From assembly GCF_018881605.1 (NCBI RefSeq), contig NZ_JACVPZ010000001.1, forward strand, positions 1,178,001 to 1,242,000: a stretch of DNA of 64,000 bases. The letters run 5' to 3'. The first letter of the stretch is position 1; each line of letters begins with the position of its first letter. Under the pieces are notes generated by a model. It ran no database searches. It was given only the letters and a program-made list of their open reading frames with translations, and was not told the DNA's origin. Origin of the DNA: Polynucleobacter sp. UB-Tiil-W10 (GTDB taxonomy: Bacteria > Pseudomonadota > Gammaproteobacteria > Burkholderiales > Burkholderiaceae). Below, piece by piece: positions 52,196-60,581 of the stretch. The translations under genes were made by a program, and so were the position numbers.

Positions 52196-53013
52196 GCACT
52201 AATCCTTATGGCTTGTGCCGAGAATTTATTAAAACAAGGGTGATGCTCATTATTGGATAGGGCAAGAACCTTTGTTAGCGCATCTGCATAGACGCATTCT
52301 TTTGCAAGAATGGAGAATGATCCGGAAACCTCTGCATGGACTTCAGAAAAATGCTGAGCCAAGGGGTTGATGATGTGACTCTTCTGGCGATCTCTTTTTG
52401 CAAAGTAAAGACTGCTCGTGGCAATCGCACCGTCTTTCAAAGAACCAATTTCAATAATCTCATTAGGGGTTTCGGGGTTACGAACTTGAATAGGAAGAGA
52501 AGTGCCCCCGAATACCCGTAGGTCCCCACCAGCATTTACTGAGCCTGATGAAATACCTTCTGATATCAAGACTCTAACCGCCATATCTACCGCAAACCCC
52601 TTAGCAATTCCGCCTAGATCCAAGCAGGCTGGACGGGAGGACTTTATCAAGTCGGGCGCTAAGAAGTAAATATCTTCAATTCCACCGAGCTCATGATTTG
52701 ACAGGGTGATATGACCTGGAAGCAAGCCTGCGGCAACCAGTCGGTGGCCGATTCCGCAATTAAATAAGCCATTAGATTCAATATGAACCTCTTTCGCAAT
52801 CCGGATGACTTGGGCAGTCCACGGATGAATTTCAACGACCTCTAAGTGGGCACGTTGATTGATTTGGCTGAGCTCGCTTTTAGGATCATGAAATCCCATC
52901 AAGTCATGAACGTTTTGAATGGCTGCAAAAGCATTCTCAATGGCTACTGGACCATCATCTTGATCTATGGAGATTTCAACAAAGGTTCCGAGTAGGGGTT
53001 TGCATCGAATCAT
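52192..53013 (-). CDS. apbE: FAD:protein FMN transferase (ApbE)
   Basis: A 273-residue ApbE: LLGTFVEISI near residues 6-15, DLGGIAKGFAVDMAV near 133-147 and VNAGGDLRVFG near 160-170, the metal and FAD sites. It covalently attaches FMN to a Thr of an acceptor protein, which is almost surely the adjacent FMN-binding protein. No signal peptide is obvious at the N-terminus (MIRCKPLLGTF), which suggests either cytoplasmic action or a missed exported start; ApbE usually works outside the cytoplasm. It starts 6 bases after the FMN-binding gene. Confidence 0.88.
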   Translation of the reverse strand: MIRCKPLLGTFVEISIDQDDGPVAIENAFAAIQNVHDLMGFHDPKSELSQINQRAHLEVVEIHPWTAQVIRIAKEVHIESNGLFNCGIGHRLVAAGLLPGHITLSNHELGGIEDIYFLAPDLIKSSRPACLDLGGIAKGFAVDMAVRVLISEGISSGSVNAGGDLRVFGGTSLPIQVRNPETPNEIIEIGSLKDGAIATSSLYFAKRDRQKSHIINPLAQHFSEVHAEVSGSFSILAKECVYADALTKVLALSNNEHHPCFNKFSAQAIRISA

Positions 53014-53019
53014 TTTTAC

Positions 53020-53577
53020 CTACTTGCCAGGAATGGACTTTGAATTGGTATTCTTTAGTGCCAAATCGTATAAAACGGTTACACGCTTAACGCCATCTGT
53101 AATGTGCTTACAAGAAAGCGTTGCGCCACTAATATTCTGGATATCTTGGTTAAGCTTGATGGGGTCGTTTATCGTCTTGCCAATAAATTGCTTACGCCAT
53201 TGGGGCTCTGCAACCTCATACCCATAAGATTCAACATATTCTAGGATTTCAATTCCTAGGATGCCACCGGTTGCACTAAGCGCTACTGCATAAGTGACCA
53301 TTTCATGTTTGCCAATGACTTCGTCGATTACAAGCCAGCCGCCATCAGCCGACTTCCAGATGCGCTGTCCCTGGAATGGGTAGCGAATGCTGGATGCAGC
53401 ACGCATCTTTTCTTGTAGATCATCTGTAATGATGATGGGATTTATCGTAAGCGTTTTATTTGGGAATAGAATTTTTTGAGCTTGCTCTGCCGAAACATAA
53501 ATTTTTGCATGCGCAATGATGGGTGCGCTTATGATTGCAAGGCCAAAAATAGCTATTGGGCTGGGTTTCCAGATCAT
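53020..53577 (-). CDS. Periplasmic FMN-binding domain protein
   Basis: A 185-residue protein with a signal peptide (IAIFGLAIISAPIIAHA, cleaved near residue 24). The FMN_bind domain has VALSATGGILGIEILEY and the flavinylation motif DIQNISGATLSCKHIT near 145-160, where the Thr of SGAT is the expected covalent FMN site. EGVxx-like Tyr-Gly-Tyr (YVESYGYEVAEP) follows the first part. It is a likely periplasmic one-electron carrier. The order barrel, 59-residue protein, FMN protein, ApbE, membrane protein is on one strand with short gaps. Confidence 0.82.
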   Translation of the reverse strand: MIWKPSPIAIFGLAIISAPIIAHAKIYVSAEQAQKILFPNKTLTINPIIITDDLQEKMRAASSIRYPFQGQRIWKSADGGWLVIDEVIGKHEMVTYAVALSATGGILGIEILEYVESYGYEVAEPQWRKQFIGKTINDPIKLNQDIQNISGATLSCKHITDGVKRVTVLYDLALKNTNSKSIPGK

Positions 53578-53613
53578 GATGAATAAGTTTAGATAAAAGA
53601 TTGAGAATTCAAT

Positions 53614-53793
53614 TTATGTGGCGAGTAATTCATTGGCTTCATAGCAAAGCATTTGAATGTTTGTGTCTATACCTTGTTTTTCTGCCAATGCTTCAAACAT
53701 CATCAATGCCCTCCTTCTTGCTGTGGGGCATTGTGTCGATTGAAACTTCACTAAGTGAGTTAAAGCTGCAACTAATAGGTTCTGAATTTCCAT
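53614..53793 (-). CDS. Small conserved-looking protein of the Fur-box operon, 59 residues
   Basis: Translating the minus strand between the barrel gene and the FMN-binding gene gives a 59-residue protein starting MEIQNLLVAALTHLVKF, followed by QSTQCPTARRRALMMFEAL and ending CYEANELLAT. It is mostly helical, with two Cys (22 and 50) and no signal peptide or TM. ATG 53793 is 13 bases after the barrel gene's stop, with GGAT about 9 bases ahead. No family is recognised; codon pattern and position argue for a real gene. Confidence 0.6.
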   Translation of the reverse strand: MEIQNLLVAALTHLVKFQSTQCPTARRRALMMFEALAEKQGIDTNIQMLCYEANELLAT

Positions 53794-53806
53794 AATGTCT
53801 ATCCAA

Positions 53807-54721
53807 TCAATTTAGTGGGAAGCCAACTTTTACAATGAATTCATTTACAGAATGGCTATCCCAAACACGTGCGTTAGAGCATTCGGCCTCTCCGCCACCC
53901 ATACAGTTGCCACCGGCCAGCTGATAGCGCCATGCTCCTGTGACCCACCAATCCTTTGCGGCATAGTGCATATTGGGCCCCACAAAAGTGGCTCTTTGTA
54001 CTTGATTGCGTAAGTTCAATTCTGAATAGTCGTTATGAAAGCGAGCCTCAACACCCGCTGACCATTTGGGGGCAAAACGATAGCTGGCGCCTATTAAAAA
54101 ATCCATCATTGATTCCGGCACATTTCCGTTTTCAATAAACTTTAATCGTTCATTGGCGAGCACGATATTTCCTGCCAAAATTAATCGATCATCAATAAAG
54201 TTTGATTGGAGTAAGAGCCTCGCTTCAAGCTCATCTTTATTTTTCCCCCATGTCGGCTCAAGATAAAGCCCCACACCGACAGGTGATGTCACTGGATTTG
54301 TAATCCGATAGATCGCCTCTAAGGAGCCACCTTCAATCCCGCTTTTCTTATAGGCTGTAGATGGGTCATGTGATGAAGGCACACCGTATCCCCCTGTACA
54401 AGTTGGCGAATCTCCGCATGCCTCTGGATTGGTGTAATTTTGATTGGCATTTGTATAGTAGGAGTTTATGTAGCCGGCAACTTGTAAGTCATTGGTTAGA
54501 CCATATTCCAGTTCAGATCTTGCGGTCCATGCTTCATAAGTTCCTGAAGACTGCTGTTGATTGAGTTGCAGACGCTGCTCAAATTCCAGTTTTCCCTTAG
54601 GTTGTAAATCTAGGGTGTAGATCCAGCCAAATACTCCCTCACCAGCGTGGGCTAACGAAAAATGAAGTGTGGCAACTAAGAAGAGGCTAAATGCAAGAAG
54701 TCTATTAATGGTCAATTTCAT
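53807..54721 (-). CDS. Outer-membrane beta-barrel-type protein (DUF6662-like)
   Basis: A 304-residue exported protein with signal peptide (LLAFSLFLVATLHFSLAHA, cleaved near residue 26). Alternating hydrophobic/polar strands throughout, GLYLEPTW, AGYINSYY and a final IVKVGFPLN, are typical of an outer-membrane barrel. The opening GEGVFGWIYTLDLQPKGKLEF resembles what I recall of DUF6662 proteins. No TonB box or plug domain, so it is not a TonB-dependent receptor. It is the first gene after the Fur-box promoter. AAGGGA lies before the ATG. Confidence 0.7.
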   Translation of the reverse strand: MKLTINRLLAFSLFLVATLHFSLAHAGEGVFGWIYTLDLQPKGKLEFEQRLQLNQQQSSGTYEAWTARSELEYGLTNDLQVAGYINSYYTNANQNYTNPEACGDSPTCTGGYGVPSSHDPSTAYKKSGIEGGSLEAIYRITNPVTSPVGVGLYLEPTWGKNKDELEARLLLQSNFIDDRLILAGNIVLANERLKFIENGNVPESMMDFLIGASYRFAPKWSAGVEARFHNDYSELNLRNQVQRATFVGPNMHYAAKDWWVTGAWRYQLAGGNCMGGGEAECSNARVWDSHSVNEFIVKVGFPLN

Positions 54722-54751
54722 GGTCCCTTATGGTTGATAGTGATTAATCTA

Positions 54752-54770
54752 AATGAGAATGGTTCTCAAT
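54752..54770. promoter_or_regulatory. Fur box 1
   Basis: AATGAGAATGGTTCTCAAT contains TGAGAAT-N-GTTCTCA, a Fur-type inverted repeat with one mismatch. On the minus strand it overlaps the end of the -10 hexamer and the transcription start of the barrel-protein operon. Confidence 0.75.
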
Positions 54771-54797
54771 ATATCACCAAATGAGAATCATTCTCAA
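54768..54797 (-). promoter_or_regulatory. Sigma-70 promoter of the Fur-box operon
   Basis: On the minus strand TTGAGA (plus coordinates 54792-54797) and TATATT (54768-54773) are separated by 18 bases. The -35 lies in Fur box 2 and the -10 touches Fur box 1, so both boxes would block RNA polymerase when iron-loaded Fur is bound. The transcript would run about 40 bases before the barrel gene's ATG at 54721. Confidence 0.6.
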
Positions 54798-54798
54798 A
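54780..54798. promoter_or_regulatory. Fur box 2
   Basis: AATGAGAATCATTCTCAAA contains the perfect inverted repeat TGAGAAT-C-ATTCTCA, near-identical to the classic Fur core. Its centre (54789) is 28 bases from that of box 1 (54761), that is, on a similar helical face. It overlaps the -35 of the minus-strand promoter. Confidence 0.8.
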
Positions 54799-54872
54799 TA
54801 GGAAAATGACCATTAAGTAAAAAATGGCGGAATTTATAGGCCTATTCTTGTTTGCTTGTAAGATTCCTCCAA

Positions 54873-55115
54873 ATGAACGCTGAGTCCTTGGAAAAATTAG
54901 TTTTAATGAAGATGCCCTTTGGGAAGCACGCTGGGCGTGCATTGGCTGATTTGCCAGGGAACTATTTGGCATGGTTTGCTCGCAAAGGTTTTCCTAAAGG
55001 CGAGCTTGGTCAATTATTAGAATTAATGCACACCTTGGACCACAATGGTTTGCGCGGACTCTTAGCGCCTATAAAGAAGGCTCATGGCTTACAAGCGAAA
55101 TCTAAATTACTTTGA
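54873..55115 (+). CDS. DUF3820 family protein
   Basis: An 80-residue protein with the DUF3820 signature LMKMPFGKHAGRALADLPGNYLAWF, cited as two parts MPFGKHAGRALADL and PGNYLAWFARKGFP. Members resemble the QueS/exodeoxyribonuclease-associated small proteins; function is unknown. ATG 54873 is preferred over the in-frame TTG at 54852. Its last 9 bases overlap the convergent endonuclease gene. Confidence 0.75.
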   Translation: MNAESLEKLVLMKMPFGKHAGRALADLPGNYLAWFARKGFPKGELGQLLELMHTLDHNGLRGLLAPIKKAHGLQAKSKLL

Positions 55116-56132
55116 GCGAACGATCAGTGTGACGCGATTCCGTTCGTAAGTCACCGTTGGTGATTCTGGTGGGCTACTTTGAATCGAACTGACCTTGAGG
55201 TTGGTCTGAGATTCAATTTGAGAGGCAATCTGTTTTGCAAGAGTTTCATTGCGGTCATATTGAATCTGAATGCTAGCGACCTTGCCCGACTTGACGTTGT
55301 TAAGGACTTCATTGAGTTTGCTGGGTGAGTACCCATCAAAAAAAACTGGGTACCAACCCCCAACAAGAGTCTTCTGCGCCTTTATTTCGCTAGTCTGGGC
55401 GGTTGGATTGCTTGCCAGATTGGTATCGTCAACTACGGGTAAATGAAAGTCGATCCCAGTCTTTTGCATCAACTCTTGATAGGAAATTGGGGGATTCATA
55501 CTTGCTTCATTAGTGTTCTCAACCCAATAAGCCCAAGCAGTATTTTTACTGGGATCGAAGACTAATTTATAGAGGTGGCTGGGAATCGTCACACGACTTC
55601 TGCCAATACTGCCGCTGCTACCGGTTGAGCCCGTGAATACATAAATATCGCCAGACGCTCTTTTGATATAGGCTCTAGTTGGCTCTTCCACGTTTTTAGC
55701 CCAGATTCCCTGATTATTTTGCCTTGCTTGGGGCATCATATTGGCCAAGGAAAAAGATTGAGCCATTGAGCGTTCATTGCTCATATCACCAGCAGGGGCG
55801 TTATGACCCCGGTCAAAACCGCTGCCGCGGTAATCCGAGAGTAGGGCTCGCTCAGAGAAAGGTAGCCTAGCTTCTTCGTAAAACTGATTGCTTCTCCGCG
55901 GGTGTGGAGTAGAGAGCTGTTCTTTACTGAGCCTCTCAACGGTATAGATTGGCTTCTTCTCCTGCGGCGAGTAGTAGATGGCGAAACTATCAAAGCAAAG
56001 ATCTCGCCCCACCTGCGGACTTGTCGGTATTTGCTGGGCTGGAAATAGATCTTTGCAGTTTTCAAAAGCCGCAAGCGCGTTGAATGAGACGGTAATCGCC
56101 ACAAGGGTAAGAAGGTTGCGAAGGAAATTCAT
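55107..56132 (-). CDS. DNA/RNA non-specific endonuclease, secreted
   Basis: A 341-residue protein with signal peptide (MNFLRNLLTLVAITVSFNALA, cited as FLRNLLTLVAITVSF) and the NUC/Serratia-nuclease motif GFDRGHNAPAGDM, with DRGH at 107-110 and catalytic His110. ANMMPQARQNNQGIW holds the metal-binding Asn and following residues. ATG 56132 is chosen over 56171 because it starts the signal peptide. The C-terminal 100 residues (NVKSGKVASIQIQYD) are extra. Probably a nutrient or DNA-scavenging nuclease in the periplasm or outside. Confidence 0.82.
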   Translation of the reverse strand: MNFLRNLLTLVAITVSFNALAAFENCKDLFPAQQIPTSPQVGRDLCFDSFAIYYSPQEKKPIYTVERLSKEQLSTPHPRRSNQFYEEARLPFSERALLSDYRGSGFDRGHNAPAGDMSNERSMAQSFSLANMMPQARQNNQGIWAKNVEEPTRAYIKRASGDIYVFTGSTGSSGSIGRSRVTIPSHLYKLVFDPSKNTAWAYWVENTNEASMNPPISYQELMQKTGIDFHLPVVDDTNLASNPTAQTSEIKAQKTLVGGWYPVFFDGYSPSKLNEVLNNVKSGKVASIQIQYDRNETLAKQIASQIESQTNLKVSSIQSSPPESPTVTYERNRVTLIVRSK

Positions 56133-56627
56133 GGGTTCTAAGTGTATGACCTCTGCCTCAGATGCTTGCAACTTTTGGTCTTGAGCAAGTAATAGTCAGG
56201 GCTTTCTTGATATTTTTGTGGGCATGAGAACAAATTTTTTCCGTAAGAGTGACCAGTAAATAGTACCGCGCAATCACTCCCGTCTGACTACTACCCCTAG
56301 AAAATGAGAGGCTTCAAAGCACTAGATGTATGGTTTTTGCAGCTCAATTTTTGTTCGAAAGTGTAAAAAAGTCCTTTTCAGATCATTTTTTTATAGAGTG
56401 AAATTAGCGCTCCCTAACTTTTATAAGCCATTGATTTTATTGACTTATATATGAAAATATAGGGTTCTATACGGGATCTCCCGCATTTCTAGATCAATTA
56501 GTTATTGATTTCCATTTCTTTATTCTTGACTTGATATAAGAATCTTCTTAGGATGACCCATGTTTTTTAAATATTGCAATGCAGCATAAAACAGTAATTC
56601 AGTTTTTTGGTGCTTAGCAAATAATGA
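56133..56627. other. 495-base intergenic region with a possible promoter
   Basis: This AT-rich interval separates the divergent endonuclease and transglycosylase genes. TTGACT at 56526-56531 and TAGGAT at 56549-56554 have a 17-base spacer and form a modest rightward promoter. A short perfect hairpin CGGGA-TC-TCCCG lies near 56474-56485. I see no coding sequence or RNA gene in it. Confidence 0.45.
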
Positions 56628-57620
56628 ATGAGTAAATGTTTATTTAATAATTTGAGCGACATGCAGAATGTGCAGCCAACACTGTTGACTGCCAAAGAGC
56701 TGCTAGCGCACGCTATGGCTCCGGTCTATCGAGTCATTAACGGCCTGCTTGTTGTGACTGTATTTATGGTGGTTGGACTTTGGCTTTCGGGTAATGGTAC
56801 TAATGCCGGTCCTTTTGACATGGCTCGCATCTTGGTTCCTGATGAGGCCCGCCACATGGTTTGGAGCAATGGCTTTGGCATGCTCAATCAATATAAAGAT
56901 TCCAATGAAGTAATGGCTCCTCAAGCCGTTGATACTGAGATTGCTGCTGTTATCTACAACAAGTCCATGACGCCAGCTACAACTGGCTTAGCCAGCGCTA
57001 AACAGCAAACCGTTGCCTTGTTGATGCCTTCGGTAGCGCAAATGCAGGTAAAGTCGATTTCCCATCTGTCAGACCGTATTCCAACCTCGAAGATCGATCC
57101 CCAGGCTTTAGATAGTAATTTGATGGGCTCTATTCAAAATCAACGTGCGGTTGCTGACTTCTTTGAGAAAAAATACAATTTAGATCGTGCCAAGATTGAA
57201 GAGTATGTTTCAAACACTATCTTGATTGCAAAAGAGGTCAACATTGACCCGGTGCTATTGTTGGCAGTCATTTCAGTGGAATCGAATTTCAATCCAAATA
57301 CCAAGAGTCATGCTGGGGCTGAAGGCCTCATGCAAGTGATGACTTCAGTGCATAAGGATAAGTACGCAATCTTTGGTGGCACTTCTGAGGCTGCTAAACC
57401 TGAAGTAAATATTCGTGTTGGCGCTTACATCTTGAAATACCTCATTGCCACCGCTGGTTCATTGCGCAATGGCTTAAAGTACTACGTTGGCGCTGCGAAT
57501 GCTGAGGATGATGGCGGCTATACCGAAAAGGTAATGGCCGAAAGAAATCGTCTTATCAGCTTATGTCAAACCCGATCGTCCAATCGCTTGACGCTGAACG
57601 GTAAGGATTTGCGTTCTTAA
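56628..57620 (+). CDS. Lytic transglycosylase with membrane anchor
   Basis: A 330-residue protein: one TM near 38-56 (LLVVTVFMVVGLWLS), a linker, then an SLT domain from about residue 190 with the catalytic Glu in VISVESNFNPNTKSHAGAEG (about 218) and LMQVMTSVHKDKY next, and NIRVGAYILKYL and YYVGAANA motifs. It cleaves murein from the periplasmic face. The position of the anchor predicts a short cytoplasmic N-terminus of about 35 residues. Confidence 0.85.
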   Translation: MSKCLFNNLSDMQNVQPTLLTAKELLAHAMAPVYRVINGLLVVTVFMVVGLWLSGNGTNAGPFDMARILVPDEARHMVWSNGFGMLNQYKDSNEVMAPQAVDTEIAAVIYNKSMTPATTGLASAKQQTVALLMPSVAQMQVKSISHLSDRIPTSKIDPQALDSNLMGSIQNQRAVADFFEKKYNLDRAKIEEYVSNTILIAKEVNIDPVLLLAVISVESNFNPNTKSHAGAEGLMQVMTSVHKDKYAIFGGTSEAAKPEVNIRVGAYILKYLIATAGSLRNGLKYYVGAANAEDDGGYTEKVMAERNRLISLCQTRSSNRLTLNGKDLRS

Positions 57621-57652
57621 ATAGCAAGATCATGAATTGATCAAAGCATATA

Positions 57653-57676
57653 AAAAGCCACCCTCGGGTGGCTTTT
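57653..57676. terminator. Bidirectional intrinsic terminator
   Basis: AAAAGCCACCC at 57653-57663 pairs with GGGTGGCTTTT at 57666-57676 around a 2-base gap. It serves the transglycosylase gene on the plus strand and the convergent FKBP gene on the minus strand. Confidence 0.85.
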
Positions 57677-57700
57677 GTTTTATCGCTATTTCTGAATGCC

Positions 57701-58048
57701 TTAATTAACGCCGTGTAATTCGACATCAAATACGAGGGTGGCATTTGGAGGAATCACTCCGCCTGCCCCACGCGGGCCATAACCCATTTCCGAAGGAATG
57801 ATGAGGGTGCGTTTACCGCCAATTTTCATGCCTGCGACGCCTTCATCCCAGCCTTTGATGACATGTCCAGCGCCAAGGGGAAAGCTAAATAATTGACCGC
57901 GATCCAAGGAGCTATCAAACTTTTGACCCTTATGATCGGCAGCTTTCTCGTCAAAGAGCCAGCCGGTGTAATGCACATCTACATGATTGCCCGCTGCAGC
58001 TTCTTTACCCTCACCTACAACAGTGTCTATTTTTTTGAGTTCACTCAT
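57701..58048 (-). CDS. FKBP-type peptidyl-prolyl cis-trans isomerase
   Basis: A compact 115-residue [29 protein letters not shown] opens it (cited in parts [12 protein letters not shown] and [15 protein letters not shown]), with [20 protein letters not shown] and [23 protein letters not shown] completing the active-site pocket. No signal peptide, so cytoplasmic. A Gly-rich 80s-loop is normal. Nothing unusual. Confidence 0.92.
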   Translation of the reverse strand: MSELKKIDTVVGEGKEAAAGNHVDVHYTGWLFDEKAADHKGQKFDSSLDRGQLFSFPLGAGHVIKGWDEGVAGMKIGGKRTLIIPSEMGYGPRGAGGVIPPNATLVFDVELHGVN

Positions 58049-58135
58049 GATGTTTTCCTATTTCACGCAAATTAAGCGGCTAGTATATTCTGAGCTTTGT
58101 AAATTCTCACGGTAAGCTTTATTTAGCTAAAACGC

Positions 58136-59152
58136 ATGACAAATTATTGGGCAAATTCTGCATATAGCACTCTGGAAATTAGTCCTGATCATCAGCTGAT
58201 GGTGACGGATGACTTTTTGCGGACCTACATGGATAGGCCGGAGCTCAAGCTTGTGCCGGAATCTTGCCCCATCGAGCGCTCATTGCACCAACGCCTGACT
58301 GAAAACCCCCGCGCCGATTTGGCGGATGATGAAATCTCGGCTATGGCTGATGAGGATATTCAGGAGAACTATCGCATTTGGTTGCGTTATCGGAAGCGCT
58401 TATTGGCGGCAGATTCTTTAGAGGGCTTTTATATGAGCCTATTTAAAGGTGAGGGGGTAGATGTGCCCCCTTTATTTATCTCTCAACTTGCGCAAATTTT
58501 CATAAGGCATATTTTGGGGGATGAAGCACATCCATTGGAGGTGCGGATGGGCGAACTTTTTTTCAGAACTCAGAAAATTAGCGTTATCGAAGACGGTATT
58601 GTGATGGGTGCAGATGAGGAGGTCATTGCACGAAATGCTCAGGCTAGCGATACGGGCAACATTATGGATTTACTGAAAGGTAAATCGATGACCATGCGTT
58701 CGGCCGACCTAGATGTCCTACATGAAGATAATGCTGAATCCTATTGGGCTCGAAATGAAGATTTTGATCTAGCGGTTCAGTTAAATTTTGGGCATGAACC
58801 CATTAATCATTTTTGCCGCGTGTTAGAGAAATGGATAAAGCATTTTCTCGGTGTTAGCGTCCGAATTACTCCGATGCAGCAAATTACTGATCCTAAGTGG
58901 TCATGGCATGTTGGCTTAGATGTAGCTGCTACTGAAATACTGAATAAGCTATATAACAAAGAGCTAGTTGAATCCGACGAGTTGCAAAAAGTAATTTGTT
59001 TATTCCGTCTGGACTTTATTGACGAGGCTGCTGTAGCTCAAGCACAGGCTGGTAAGCCTGTTTATATGGCTATTGCCATGAATGATCAACAGCAACTGAA
59101 GTTAAAGCCTCAAAATTTATTATTTAACTTGCCGCTAGCAAAGACTTCTTAG
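58136..59152 (+). CDS. DUF6352 family protein
   Basis: A 338-residue soluble protein, acidic, of a kind found in most Burkholderiales as DUF6352. Features: FYMSLFKGEGVDVPPLFISQLAQIF near 105-129 (cited as FYMSLFKGEGVDVPPLF), then LEVRMGELFFRTQKISV and SWHVGLDVAATEILNKLYN. No catalytic motif is clear. The family is conserved in position-independent fashion and its role is unknown. Its stop overlaps the convergent MFS gene's stop by 4 bases. Confidence 0.75.
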   Translation: MTNYWANSAYSTLEISPDHQLMVTDDFLRTYMDRPELKLVPESCPIERSLHQRLTENPRADLADDEISAMADEDIQENYRIWLRYRKRLLAADSLEGFYMSLFKGEGVDVPPLFISQLAQIFIRHILGDEAHPLEVRMGELFFRTQKISVIEDGIVMGADEEVIARNAQASDTGNIMDLLKGKSMTMRSADLDVLHEDNAESYWARNEDFDLAVQLNFGHEPINHFCRVLEKWIKHFLGVSVRITPMQQITDPKWSWHVGLDVAATEILNKLYNKELVESDELQKVICLFRLDFIDEAAVAQAQAGKPVYMAIAMNDQQQLKLKPQNLLFNLPLAKTS

Positions 59153-60345
59153 ACTTTGTTTCTCAATAGCTTGCGCTGCTGAGCTAGCCAGAAAATCGCC
59201 AGCCCGCTCACCACCACGGGAATGAGTGACCCCCAATTCAGGATGCTCCAGCCGTGAGATGTGATGAGGGCACCTGACCCAAAAGAAGTGAAGGCCATTG
59301 TGCCAAAGACACAGAAGTTGATAGCAGCCTGCGCCTTGTCACGCTCATTAGGTTGATAGGCCGTCATTGCCAAAGAAGTAGCGCCAGTAAATAAAAAGTT
59401 CCAGCCGACACCAAGTAAAAATAAGGCGATGAAGAATTGATGAAGATCAGTTCCAGTCAGGGCAATAGCAATACAAATAAAATTCAGTGCGACCCCAGTC
59501 CCCATAATTTTTAATACCCCAAATCTTTGTATGAGGGAGCCCGTAAAAAATCCAGGGGCAAACATTCCTATGACATGCCATTCGAGTACTAGTGCGGTAT
59601 CTGAAAACGGTAGCCCACAGATTTGCATTGCCAAAGGTGTGGCAGCCATCAGCAGGTTCATGACTCCGTAGCCTAATGCTGCCCCAATAATGGCAACCAT
59701 GAAGGTTGGTTGTTGGAGGATGACCTTTAGGGGGCGACCATCAGTCAGTGCATGCTGAGTCTTAAATTCTTGAGGAAAGTGAATGAACAGCATCACGAAT
59801 ATGCCAATAAACCCAGCGATCGACAGGGTTAGATAGGCCCCGAGAAATGCAGTATCAAATAGATCTCGAGTCCATGATGCGAGATTAGGTCCAATGACGG
59901 CGCCAAGAATGCCACCAGCCAATACCCAAGAAACTGCTTTATCACGTTGACTTATGTCGGTCAGCTCTGCAGCGGCAAAGCGATACAGCTGACCATTGGC
60001 GCTGTAATAGCCCGCAATAAATGTGCCCAATACCAATAGCCAAAAGTTCCTACTGGAAGCTGCATAGGCGCATAAAAGGGCAGATAGCATTGCCACTAGC
60101 AAGCCAAGCTGAAAGGAAATCTTGCGTCCAAAGTAATTTTGGGATTTGGCAACAATCGAGGTGGAAAAAGCACCTCCAACTACATAGCCCATGACGGGGA
60201 GGGTGGCCATCCAGCTCACTGGCGCTAGGCTAAGACCAACGAGGCCATTAATGGCAATAAAAGTGACGTTATTGGTAAGGAATAGGCCCTGACAAATGAT
60301 CAGCAGCACCAGATTTTTATTGAGTAAGGGATGCTTGCTGGTCAT
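59149..60345 (-). CDS. MFS transporter
   Basis: A 398-residue protein with twelve predicted TM helices in two bundles joined by a loop near residue 200 (HFPQEFKTQHALTDGRP). The cytoplasmic loop 2-3 motif is weak (KSQNYFGRKISFQLG). GYYSANGQLYRFAAAELTD near 117-135 and FLLGVGWNFLFTGATSLAM near 312-330 are the best conserved. Substrate unknown. Convergent with the DUF6352 gene. Confidence 0.85.
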   Translation of the reverse strand: MTSKHPLLNKNLVLLIICQGLFLTNNVTFIAINGLVGLSLAPVSWMATLPVMGYVVGGAFSTSIVAKSQNYFGRKISFQLGLLVAMLSALLCAYAASSRNFWLLVLGTFIAGYYSANGQLYRFAAAELTDISQRDKAVSWVLAGGILGAVIGPNLASWTRDLFDTAFLGAYLTLSIAGFIGIFVMLFIHFPQEFKTQHALTDGRPLKVILQQPTFMVAIIGAALGYGVMNLLMAATPLAMQICGLPFSDTALVLEWHVIGMFAPGFFTGSLIQRFGVLKIMGTGVALNFICIAIALTGTDLHQFFIALFLLGVGWNFLFTGATSLAMTAYQPNERDKAQAAINFCVFGTMAFTSFGSGALITSHGWSILNWGSLIPVVVSGLAIFWLAQQRKLLRNKV

Positions 60346-60581
60346 GGCTTGCAGTTTACGGCGAATTTATAGCCTCTGCTGCCTCGGTGGATTCCCTTAA
60401 ATTGCCCTATATCGGGTGCTTTCAGGTGCAAAACCGCCATTTTTGACAAGCCCGATGATTTAAAATAACCCTCTCGCCTCATTGGCAAAAGGTGCGCTAA
60501 AAGCGACTTGCTCGATGTGGATTTGAGGGCGACAGGGTAAAAACCTGACTCTGTAATTTTTTCAATATTGAGGAAACATTC

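Noticed and set aside
56460-56490. CGGGATCTCCCG as a regulatory palindrome
   Set aside because: Only 5 bases per arm and no associated regulator or repeat copy; likely chance.
60440-60470. TTGACA upstream of icd as a promoter -35
   Set aside because: No acceptable -10 hexamer at 16-18 bases; only TAACCC is found there.
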